Shown here: piece after piece, positions 27,001 to 38,300 of the stretch
How positions within the stretch are numbered: the first letter of the stretch is position 1
Layout: every line of letters begins with the position of its first letter
Origin: Rhea pennata
Lineage: Eukaryota; Chordata; Aves; Rheiformes; Rheidae
Reading direction: 5' to 3'
NCBI RefSeq assembly: GCF_028389875.1
Contig: NC_084687.1
Span: 6,980,157 to 7,044,156 of the forward strand
DNA: 64,000 nt
Notes under the pieces: generated by a model
Seen by the model: the letters and a program-made list of their open reading frames with translations, nothing else
What the model was told of the DNA's origin: nothing
The model's database searches: none
Position numbers and translations under genes: made by a program

Positions 27001-28681
27001 GGGCTTTGTGAGGCACCAAAGGGTGCCTGCCTCCAGCTTAGTGCGAGGCCTCCTGGAATCGAGCCAGCCCAAACCCCCAGACCTGCCGAAGAGCGGTGCC
27101 TCTCCGCCCCATGGCCTAGTGTCCAGCAAGGAAGAGGAGAATGGGGAGATTCTGGATTATGAAATTATCCCCCCGCCACCGGAGTTCAGCAACAATGCAG
27201 ATGATGCTGAAGATGCTTCTCTGAACAGGGAAGCCAATCACAAATGTCCCAGCTTCCCCGACTACAGCCGAACCTCGGAAACACCACAGTACTTCCGGTG
27301 GCCCAGCCATGACTACGGCAGGAGCTACGATCTGCTTTCCCAAAGGTCCTCAGAAAAAAGCAGAAGGAATAGCGACTTCACTCCTCAGTATCCAGATTTC
27401 AGCACCTCTGTGAGTTACTTTAGTCGCTACCCAAACAACCGCCCGCTGATCAAAAAGCGTCTGTACGTGTCTGAGCCTGACCGGTCCCACCCAAGAGCAG
27501 CTGCAGCCTCCCGGGGCATTGGCACGCTCGCGTCCTACAGCCCCGGTGCTGGCGGGTTCCCCTCCTCGGCCGCGGAGGGGATGCGCCGGGTCAACTCTGC
27601 CCACCGGAGCGCCTCGGGGAGCATGCAGGGCAAGAGGACAGCTGTGGAAACGCCCGGGAAAGCCATGTCTTACAGCAACACCAGCAACGATGCCAAGCGC
27701 AAGGGGCAGAACGGGGATTATTCGCCTGCCAGCACGGCAGCAGCCAGCAGGTACAGTCCTTTCCTGTGCTTCTGGCTGAGCCGGGTCCTCTGGATCTCAC
27801 TGAAGCTTTGAGGAGAGAAGGGTTTGGGTCCCCAGGCTGCTTCTGCGAGCAGTACCAGGGCATGAAAGACGGCACCACACCTCTGCCTGCTTTGTGCAAG
27901 GGTGTACCTTGACCATGTCTTCTCTAGTGCTGGTTGCTCTTCGAAACCTGTGTCTCACAGTCACAACACAGCATCCAGCTCTTCCTCCCACTTTGGTTCT
28001 GGGCTGGGCTTTTGCTTTGTTCTTCCCACTGATTCTAACCTTCACCTTGGCCTTGATTGCTCTCTTCTCCTGGCATCTTTTAATTAAGACTTGAGGTTTG
28101 CTTAATGGCAGAATATTCCCCTTAACTGAACTGGCTGTGGCGCTTCTCACAGTGCGCTTGCTGCGGTCCTGAGGACGAACAGAAGTGCAGTGTGTGTCAG
28201 CGTCTAGCACTGCTGTGGCAGTTGCAAAACCCGCAGAAGCACTATGAAGAAGTGTTACCATGGGTCTTTCCAACCAGTGGGTGGTGGAGTGACCAGTGCG
28301 GTCAGAAAGCAGCACAGGAGAGAGAGTGTCAAGGATGGGACCTCCTCAGCCATGCTTGGCCCTCCAAACATGTACTTGTGTGGATGGGATGTCCCCCACA
28401 GAGGGATACCAATGGGGACAGACAAGTTCAGAGATGAGACTGACACTTTCCTGGGGGAAGTGAAGGTTGGCCCCTCCTTCCTTTTCAAAGTGTTGCTGTT
28501 TTGACTAAAGACAGATAGTTGGGGTTTTTTTGTTTTTTGGCTCTCAGTAACCTCCTCCTTGTGTTTCCACTGCAGACCTGTTCATGGCAGTGCCCAGTAC
28601 AGCGGACCCACGAACACCTTCATGGTCAGGCCTGGGACACGGCAGCCCATCTCTTACATGTACCAGAGCAGCCATCGATAG
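18086..28681 (+). CDS. C6orf132: C6orf132 orthologue, proline-rich protein of unknown function
   Basis: Five exons are 18086-18230, 20849-20964, 24331-24406, 24756-27750 and 28576-28681, in consistent phase, giving 1145 residues (human about 1188). The start MKKHQSVQGTFSRLFGRKH matches the human N-terminus. Exon 2 holds YYGDNGF and the block RPRVRPLLTFLPL. Exon 4 starts at an acceptor within a longer open frame and encodes NGNHRMYSSVGDLRPR. It continues with long proline runs, two NELEAVLS/KHELVALLS helices, the block HPVTGEKVEKGSPMALLLAA, EIIPPPPEFSNN and LIKKRLYV. The last exon ends NTFMVRPGTRQPISY. All these blocks have counterparts in human C6orf132 (from memory). There is no signal peptide, membrane span or catalytic domain. 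The proline runs and PPPPEF motif suggest EVH1/SH3-type partners, which is inference. Introns 18231-20848, 20965-24330, 24407-24755 and 27751-28575 are GC-rich and hold no further gene. Confidence 0.93.
22909..22923. repeat. Poly(C) run
   Basis: Fifteen C residues in C6orf132 intron 2. A similar 12-base run lies at 13527-13538. These are ordinary homopolymers and likely spots for length error. Confidence 0.9.
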
Positions 28682-29798
28682 GGTTGTCCGGAGAGTCGCT
28701 CTGCTGCCTTTGCGTTTACGCTGGGAAGATGTTAACGTGCACTTGGGTGGAACTTCTCCTTCTCTGTGGGCGCCAGGACTCTCCCAACCCAGGCTTGTGA
28801 ATATGCCGCTTGCAAACTACTGACAGTGAAGGCAGGGAGTGGATCTGGGACTTGGACTCTTCTCTAAAGACTGTCACGGAGCGTAGTTACTGCAGAGGAT
28901 CAGCTGCTGTGCTGTTACGTGAGCAAACACATTTTTCTTTCTCCTCTTTCTTCCCACCCCAAAGTATTATTTTCAAAACTGCAGTCTAATAGGTCTTCTA
29001 AGAAGAAAGTAAAAAAGCATCTTTGGCTCTCTATAAAGAGCGTAACCACTGAGGAGGGTTTTTTTGTTTAATTGGTTTGGATACAACATGCTTGGGAGTA
29101 GGAAGAAGCCAACCGGAGGATGTGCGTAACGGAAGCAAACAGCCTGTATCCGAGCCTAGGGGAATCGTAGTGCAGGAGGCCAGGTGGGTAGAGAGTAGTT
29201 TAGGATGTCCAGGGTCTGATCTCCACTGCCACCACCTCCCTCGGCAGCCTTGAGCGACTCGGTCGGGTCCTGGCTGGTGGGGACGGCCGAGAGCCGGAGG
29301 CTTCCTCCGCCGAGGCCGGACCTTCCCGCCCCGGCCGCGTGGCCGCGGCGCGGGTGCGCAGATTTACTGCCCTTGCTTTCCTGCTCTGTCGCCTGCAAAT
29401 GTTTGCTGCTCATCGCGGAAGAACGCCGGGAGGCCTGGGGGGGTGTTCGTGAGGCACCCCGGGCACGTCAGACTCGCAAATGCTTTTTTATTTTCACTTT
29501 GCCAGAGCTCATGGGAACGGTTGTGACTTGCAGAAGAACTATGCTGCCATAACCGTGGTTTTAGTTTGCCTGACTAGGGGGACTGAGAAGCTAGGTTTTA
29601 GTGCAACTGTACAGTATTTGACCCTTGGTGGTGTGTGAAGTGCCTTTAGTGAGATGCTAAGAGACCCGTCTGCACCGCTTCCAGCCGCGCGCTGTGCACG
29701 CTCGGCTCCCCGGCCCCGCTTGTGTCGGCTGCGACCGCTGGCAACGGCAACGCAGGGCGACGGGAGAGCTGAGAGCAGCCTTAGAGACGGTATTTCGT
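28682..29798 (+). other. C6orf132: Probable C6orf132 3'UTR (proximal part)
   Basis: Non-coding sequence following the C6orf132 stop. It is GC-rich at 29.15-29.5 kb and otherwise balanced. No canonical AATAAA occurs in it. The next ones lie at 30267-30272 (inside the AT-rich insertion), 32097-32102 and 32205-32210, so the 3'UTR may run to about 32.2 kb. Confidence 0.4.
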
Positions 29799-30421
29799 AC
29801 TATGGAGAGAGCAACACAATCCTGTTTTAACTGACCAAAGTTTTGAATAGCTAACTTTCTGAAATTAGAATTAAACATAATGTTCCTCCTAGGTAAACTT
29901 GCCAAAAAATACTGTAAGATAAATGTAAAAACTTGTAGAGAAATTTTTCTAATCACTGACAAACTAAAAGCACTTTGAGACATTAGTCTACTGTTACTGA
30001 AAGCACTTTTTTCACTATTACACAGCTAGTTTTGCTCAAGCTTATCCCACGTTGTCTCTGTTTATAGAGGGATTTTGCTCTATGGTTTAATTCAAAATTC
30101 AGTGATAAATATTCCTTGACATGCAATTTTCAGACCAGTTATGTGACATTAGTCATGATGTTGAATTTCTAGGCTTTGTTATTTCCAGCTCTAATTATCT
30201 AATAATTTAACAGCTGTTTCAAATACTGCGTAGACATCAAAGTATACTGAACTTTACTTTGCTCTGAATAAAATGAGAATGCAAATACTGTAATCGGTCT
30301 AACATCTCAATTCCAATGGCATTTTCAAGCCAGTAAGTTAAAGTAACCTGGAATATTTCCAAACATGCTCTCTCCAGCCAGTATTGAAGTAACATATTTA
30401 AAATACCTGGGTGTTGGTTTA

Positions 30422-30465
<44 letters not shown>

Positions 30466-30478
30466 ACTATGGAGAGAG
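29799..30478 (+). mobile_element. Candidate retroposed insertion with 41-nt poly(A) and 13-bp flanking repeats
   Basis: An AT-rich block (29812-30463) ends in 41 consecutive A residues (30423-30463). The 13-mer ACTATGGAGAGAG sits at both borders: 29799-29811, and 30466-30478, just two bases after the poly(A). Direct repeat plus 3' poly(A) is the mark of target-primed insertion of a polyadenylated RNA. The body has no coding frame and resembles a 3'UTR, so a 5'-truncated processed retrocopy is my preferred reading. It is not a CR1, whose ends lack poly(A). The first bases of the repeat do not fit the L1 endonuclease preference, and the source transcript is unknown. Confidence 0.5.
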
Positions 30479-33400
30479 GAATGCAAGGGAAGGAGCAGCT
30501 TTCTGGGCACCTGTGTGCCATGTACTTGCAGCCCCACTCCAGCCACGGACGTTCACCCACGCGAGGAGCTGTCTGGAGAAGCCTTATCTTGGTACGTAAA
30601 CCGAGGCATGACGCCGCTTGAGCAGCGTCAGGGTTGTGCTGTAGTGTGGGATGAAACTTCACAGCTTCACTTTAAAAACAAAACCCTACAACTACCTCCC
30701 TGGAAGCACTGCAGTCTGACTTTTTTATTATTATTATTTGTTTCCCGATACAATTTTTTGCAAAATGAGGAATTGTAACTAGAACGAAGCTCTGAAAAGC
30801 ACAGTCTTTAAAGAGCTGTTGGGAGGTTCAGCCTCAGAAGTTGACTTTGTCCAGAACTGGTTTTTCTCCCATTTGTGTGGGTTCTCTGCCTCCAGTAAAA
30901 ATTCACCTAACTTTGAGCATATTCCCTACGATTCATTTTTTTCAGAGCAAAATGTGAAGGTGTGATGCTGGCACTTGCTCAGAATTTCACGGTTGCTCTT
31001 TCATGCAGACACACAGTTTGCATGTAGTTGCACCACCGTGTTACGTAGTGCGGAGTGTCTTGTTTCCGGCAGCTGTATATTTGTTTATATTAAATGCTAG
31101 AAGCAGAACAGGAGTCAGTTTTGTGAAATAGCCGTTACTCACTTAAAGAACACCCCTTTGGGAGCGTGTGGGGCACGGGGCCGTTGCTCAGGTGGCACTG
31201 CTCGGTCGTGAAATGGTTTAACGTGAATGTTTGAAGCAGTGAAGCCGGTCTGTCCTTCGGTGTCTCGGGCTAGCCCTGCCGCTTCTGAGCGCAGGAGCAA
31301 AATTCTAGTGTTTCAGTAACGACGAGGCGTTTAGGCTGAGGCTGTTGGAGAACTGTTCATGTTACAAAGAAATCACTGTCGGAGCTGCTGGCAGCCAAAG
31401 TGCTTAGGGCAAAAGTTGTATCGCTAATGAAGAGTGAGAAGCTGTGAGCTGCAAGGCTGACGGGGAAGAGCTCCCTCCTCCCTGGACTGGTGACTTGTCA
31501 GGACAGCACATAGATAAACTACTCTGACCCCTGTTTCTTCTCCCCAACTGTATTTCTCTAAATAAGTTCAGCAATAGAGGAGGGAGAGACTCAGGTGTGG
31601 CAACACAGCAAGTGCCTTATAGCCACGGTGCTGAAAGCTGTTTTGAAACCTGACAATGAAACTCTTCTAACATTTCAACCCTCTCCAACAGTTTGGTCAT
31701 TCAAGTCTTGATGCAGCTTAAATTATCCCCTGCAGCTGCCTCTTCCTCAAAAGTACCTGCTAAGTAATACAGAGTAACTGATAGCTTTACTTGTGTGTTA
31801 ACAAAGTCTCTTATTTATGAGTGCTGCCATGGAACATCAGCCTTCTTGCATTAAATATGTCTGGACATACTGAATGTGTGGTCTGACATTTTTGAGTACT
31901 GTTTTTAAAGAGTTCATCATCTACTGTAAAATCACGTCTCTTGCATGTGAGATTAAAAGGACAGAAAAAAAGCTCAACTTGGCCTTAGCAGTAGTCTGAA
32001 TTTCATCTTACATAGGGCTTGGGCCGATTGCTACTCACCGGTTGTTGATACAAAGCCCTGTGGCAATGTAGATGTTTTTTGGGAGCCTGATCAAGAAATA
32101 AATGGGCAGCTAGCTCTAGGTGTGTGTCACTTACTTCAGAAACAGCCTTTGCATCCAGCTGGTTAGGCAGGCTGACAAAGTATGGTTCAACTTGTGCTTC
32201 TATAAATAAAATTCTTCATTTTGAGCTTTTCATTAGTAATGAAACCTGCATGCTCATTTGCAAGTCCTAACTAGAATGCGTTTTTCTTAAAATTGAAAGT
32301 GCAGCGTGAGCAATGCAAGCAAAAACATAAAAGGCAGGCTTGTCTTCATAGTGGCTTACTCTCTTCACTCATCTAAATCATACTTATTTGCATTCTCATC
32401 TCTTTAATCCAGCTCTGGCTGCAAAACAAGTTTTTTTTTTCATTAGCAAAGTGTGCAATGTCTTGAATTTTTTGCTCTAGCTACAGACTATTTATGGAAA
32501 AAAGCGTCCCCTAACTTAAGCGGCATGTAAATTAGCCTTGACAGTGTGAACATTCCACAAAACCTAGGAAATTCTTTCATTCTTTGGCAGATAGCTTCAA
32601 GCCAATTAGCAGTGATGCGGTCATGTTTCTGCAGCGCTGTCTGCATGATTCAAGCGATGCTGATGTGCCTATTCAATATAACCTTGCTAGCAATTGTACA
32701 CGCACTTAGGAACCAAGTTAACACAACACTAAGACAAACTCTCTCTTCTGTGCTTCTCTTTTTATGGTGAAAAAACAAGGGTATGTTGTAGTAACGGTAG
32801 GTACTCATTAAAGAAACGTGTCACTTCTCGAGCAGTACTGCTCTCCTGTCAAGCTGGCATTTGCTGCCCTCCTGTGGCAGAACACAAAGTTTACTCCAAA
32901 GATTTGCAGGCTGCTGAAGCATTTTTGTGCTTCCATTCTTAAAGACTTTTTTTTTAAGTAATTACAAAACAGGGCTAACCCCATACAGGTTTTATCTGCC
33001 AGCATTATGTTTGATTTTATGTCTTGTTCTGTTCTAGTGCTTCGCTTACAAATAAGTTTGAGAAACTTACTTGGTTTAATACTTCTCCTTGATACTTGAA
33101 ATTTTTCATTTTAACAATGCACAGTTAATAGCCTACTTCAAGTTTGGAAAGAAAAGTTTCTTGAAAATAAGCTAAAGGGTTTATAGCTTGCCTCATCCTA
33201 GTGTTGAGGAATCACAGTACCCTAGCATTAAACAGTAACGTAGCCAGTGTCATTTAAGAATACTTTTATCTTCAGGGACTGAAATTGCAACTTAAACTTT
33301 TAATATGTGAATTATTTCAACTAGCTCTTACATCTTATGTTAATTTTACCAGCATGTTCCTGAATAGGGCCACTGCCTTCACTGCTGCATGGGACTTGGA

Positions 33401-35030
33401 GCACTGGAGTCAGCCAGATCCACCAACGGGCTCTGTGTACCCACGGTGCCCTGAAACTGATCTATGTACTTTGCTTAAGTGTCATACTAAACCGGAAGGC
33501 TTTGCTGGATCTAGCCTCTGGGTTATTAAAATTGAGATGCAGTACATAACATACAACCTATGACCCAGATACAAGCTTTGTGATTGAACATAAGGTGAAA
33601 AATATTATAGAAATGGCTGAGTAAAACTTGCATCCAGTTACAAATGAAAACTATGATTTATTTAAAAACTGCCATTTTCATCCGTTTCACAAATAGCACA
33701 AGACCTGTTTCCGTTTTCAATATGCTATCAGAGGTCTGTAACAGGTAATTTTTTTTGTTGTTGTTGCTGTGGAAGAGTAGTTTAAAGAAACTTGTCAGTT
33801 TTCATACCAGTTTACCTTGCCCTTGTAATACACTGCTCTAGATCAGGAACTCTGTTCTGTGAACAGCTGAGTGATGTTAGAATTCAAAGGAGCAACCTGC
33901 ATTTGAAAAGAGCATGAGAGAAACAGAATGGAAAAGCTTAATCTGCCTAAAAATTAATTGTGGGTGCTGTATAATTTGGATTTTTCAAAGTACAGGTTTT
34001 CAGAGATGAGCACACTGGAAGTGGCTTACATTTTCTTTAGTGTTGTTAGCAGGCTAAACAAACAGAGGTAGCATTCACTTCAATAGCATTTTCTTTGTTT
34101 CACTAGTCAGGACCCACTTCTATTGGTCTAGGGAAGATTGGTGCTGACCAAACCAGACCTAGAGCAGTGGCAATGCATGCAGAGCAACTGTATACTATAT
34201 TCCAGGGAAACATATTAGTTTGAGAAAAGTTAAAGTAGTATATTACAAAAAACACCTCTAAGGTGTTGTGCAGTCAGTTTTAGGGATTATGGGAATGTTT
34301 GGGGTTTCCCCCCATCTTTAGCACAAAATGCCACTCATTACAAGTGCACAATGAATTATCTTATGTCACTAAGCAGAGTCTAGTTATAAGAGCAAACAAA
34401 TGAAAATTGAAGTCCTTAGTCCAGTTTTTCCCTTACATAAACTCTTCTTCAAAAGCTTTTAATACTTCAATAATTGTCTTCATCACAGAGGAGTGGAAAC
34501 GGTGTCGAATAGCACAGCAATTGCTAACTTCTGTTGGCTTTCAGCATTCTACAAAAACAGCCCCCTTGAGCTGGCCTCAGCTTCAACTCACCATTGAACA
34601 TTGCAGGTCCTAGTATTTCAGTGTCTAACACTGAAACACAAAGGTACTTAACCATAATGCTGCATTCTGGATCCTTATCATACAGGGTACAAGATTCCTC
34701 TCACTGAGTGCTGGTATTCTTAAATACACATCAGTGGAGCAGAAGTACACAGTGCTTACTGTGGGATCAACACTAGCAGACAGCTGAGACCAACCCTCTC
34801 CCTGCATGCTGCATTAAGGATAACAGTAGAGCCTTTCTCCTCTTTCACTGCCAAGGCAAGTGTTTTTCTGCAGTTAAAAGGATCAATTAATGCTGTTATT
34901 AATCTAATAGCAAAAATCTTTGTGCAAGTAAGGTTCTTGTATTCAGTTAACTATGGCAAGAAGGGTTTTTTTCCAACTTCCGAGTATTTTGTTTCTATTA
35001 CTTCTTGAAGAACTGAGAGAAGAAACAATT
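30479..35030. other. Junction interval between C6orf132 and WDR77 3' ends
   Basis: AT-rich, non-coding as far as I can see. Open frames are short and unconserved in appearance. Poly(A) signals on the + strand at 32097 and 32205 may end a long C6orf132 3'UTR. The interval contains the boundary between material equivalent to human 6p21 and 1p13. Confidence 0.5.
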
Positions 35031-35036
35031 TTTATT
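35031..35036 (-). promoter_or_regulatory. Candidate poly(A) signal for WDR77
   Basis: AATAAA on the - strand (TTTATT on +), about 285 bases after the WDR77 stop codon, giving a 3'UTR of reasonable size. Confidence 0.6.
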
Positions 35037-35317
35037 ATACCTAATTGCCTGTCTCTCCAAGACTCCTCTGTGCCTGAAGTCAGTATTTTTCTGTGCAACA
35101 TACTGAAGTCTTATCACAGGTGAAGCTGGACTGCTAGAGAGGGTAAAGTCTGTTCTGTAATGAACTTGTGCCTGATTCAATATTACTACAAGAACCTTCT
35201 TGGCCACAAGCTTGAAGGCAGAAAACAGACCATACCCAGTCTGGTTCACAAACACCTTTGACTTCAGCAGAATCAGAGTAACACGAGGAAGGAATTCAAA
35301 CCAATGAGTTTATAAAA

Positions 35318-38300
35318 CTATTCTTTTACACAGTTGATTCCAGAAGCTTCACCAGTTGGTAGCAGTACACTGTGATGTAAAACCTGATGATCCCATCCAA
35401 CTGTAGTGAGCAAGGCATTGTCTGAAGGAGACCATGATAAGCCTTTTACAAAGTCTCGATGAGAACGGTTTCTGAACCTGGAAAATAGGAACACCCCCAG
35501 TAAGCATAAGCACTGCCACTAAGCATGATTATGGGCTTGTGGCACTTCCAACTTTTCGTGTGTTAGGATGATGCTCCCCAATTTAGGTGTTTTTATCTTT
35601 CCCTCAGTATATGGATAAACAATTAGTTTAATCAGAAGTTGATAGGACAAATGCAATAGATACATTCTGTCTAGTACTTACACCTCTGAAAGGTTTGAGT
35701 CAAGAACAGCTACTGAGCAGTCTTCACTGATTGAAGCCAGGAAGGGTGAACTAGGAAAGAGAAATGAGACCAGTGTTAGAGCAAATTCATGAAAGTGTCT
35801 TTGGAAAAACTTGAGAAAACTTAAGTCTTAGTGGAAATATTTTCATCTTCATTATTATTTGGTAAGTTGCCAGCATGCTAAGCAAGAATCCTCTACTAAT
35901 CTCTGAAAACAGGTAATCTTTCCTCTTAGCATAGAAGTGACTGCCACAGTGAGTGGGTAAATTCTGAATGTTGTAAAAATGGTGTCCTATGTACAGTCAC
36001 ACATTTCTGGTCAAAACACAGGCATTGTTTACTGTTCTTTACCATTGATCTTCCTCTACAGAAAGTCCAGAAAGAGTACTCCCATTTGTTTTACCCTAAG
36101 AACAAAAAAGGCCTACAAGCCTGTATAGTCATACACTTTACAGCAGCATCTCAGACAGTACCTATGTGTAGAAAATGCAAACCCCGTGATACTTCGGGAA
36201 TGCACAGCAGAGCTGAGGGCAGAATCGGGCTTCTTTGTGTCTACTAGTGCAACTGTCCCATTTTCATCACCTTTGAGAGAGTCAGAAGGAATTACGTTAT
36301 TAGTAAAGCTGTCAAGTGAAAACAGATGCTTCAATTTCTCTAGTGATAGTTAAACAATGAGACTGCTTCTTACCCAAAGCAAAGATGTCACTTTTTTGTG
36401 GATGCCACATGACTGAGGTAGGGAGGTAACTGCAGGCACTGCAAACTAAGTAAATAAATAGTGCAAAGAGGATGGTCAGTACAAAGACATCCCTACAGTG
36501 TCTCAATTAGCACTGCTACTGCACTAAGACACTTTTTAAAAAGCATATTTTACTTCTGTGAAATTGTTAGATTTCTTTAGCTTTTATTATTTTTTTCTCC
36601 CCAAATAACCAGATCATTAGGCTGAAGTTAGGCATAAGTGAAGTCAGACAAACCAGTGTATTTCTTCCCGCCAACACACACACAAGCACTGACTGCATAT
36701 AGAAGCATACCAATTCGAGTAGCTGGTTTGGGGCATCTGGTGTCCCAGAGTAATGTTCTGCTGTCCTATAAATCCAAAGTGAATGAAAAGATTTTTATAA
36801 TTTATTTGCAGCAGAAGTAAGCACAAACTTTGAGATGCACTGTCCTACCACCACTGACCCATGTTGAAACCTGCACCATCTCTTTCCTTATATTTAAAAT
36901 GATGCTGCCATTAATGACAAGTTAGCTCCTTCAGTCATCCCCAGAACAGACAGATCTACAGACAGAGCTAGGAACTCTCACATTTTAATAAAAACTGGTA
37001 TAAATCAGCTCAATAAACTCATCAATTGATACTAATCAGACTGAAACATTTAAAGAAAATGCATGGACACAACATAACACAATGGGTGGTTTAGCAATAA
37101 ATGTACTTAACTGTACAAATTTAAAGTTAAATCACTCATATCTCACTTGTATCAGGTAGATTTAGACAGAGAATTAGCTTTACCTCAGCACAGGACAGGA
37201 ACATAGTGTCCTTACCAGGACAGGAAGCCACACATGTCACTGCACCAGAGTGAGCTATCAAAAGCACAAAAGAATAAGGAGTCTGAAAGACTGCACCCAA
37301 CCTTCCAGCATATTCCTAATGTTTAACCACATGATAGGGAAAAGGCACCTAGCAACTCTTGAGGCCTAGCAGCATAATAAAAAATAGCTTATACCCAGAC
37401 TGAGGCTAACTTCTGCTCACTGATATCCAACTACTTCCTACCAAACTGATGAGCTGCCAAATCCAACCAGAGCCACTGTAGTCAAGTCCCTGTGATTGTG
37501 CCTAAGCTTGAACAAGCCCTGCTAGACAAGACATCAGTTAAAAAAGAGGAAAGGCAAACAAGCAAAGTACAGCTGAAGCCTCCGTCTCCTGTCTCTGCTG
37601 TGACTAGAGAGCACATATCTCCTGAGATGTCATCCTACATCTCCAGTGAGCTCTTTTCAAAATAAACATGGATTAGAAGATCACGTGATCACATACAACT
37701 CCAAGAAAGATTTCACCCTAGAAAAATATTGTAAAATACACTTAGAGATGCAAGATGAGCTAAATCTTATAGCATACATTTATAGGGAGAAATAAACAAC
37801 CACCACCCCAGAATAACATACAGTTGTGTGGGAAGCATTATAGACAGGCTAATGTTAAATCATGCTGTCCACTGGCCCATGGGAAATAACCAACGATGCT
37901 GCAGAACCAAACACTGTATGTTACACCTGCAAGAGACCAGGCAGAGCAAGAGGAACAAGTCATGACAGCATGACACTCACCTCTGTAAGAATGCAGCACA
38001 GTTTGTTGTGGAAGGTCCCAAACTTTCACACTGCAGATAAAAGCAAGCTGTTAGGAAGAGTGATGGAGAAATCACTCAGAGCAGGAATAGCAGAGCAAGG
38101 GGCACTAACCAGAAGTCTCTGCTGCCGCTGACAGCCTGGGTGCTGTTAGCAAGAACACTCACTGTCATCACAATATCATCATGCTCGTATTTACAGAATT
38201 TATTCACAATGAGGGTTTCATTTTCATCCAGCTCCCAGAGCTCCACAGCACCTGGAAGAGAGAAGATGAGGCTGACTTCAGCAAGAGCAAGGGTGACTGG

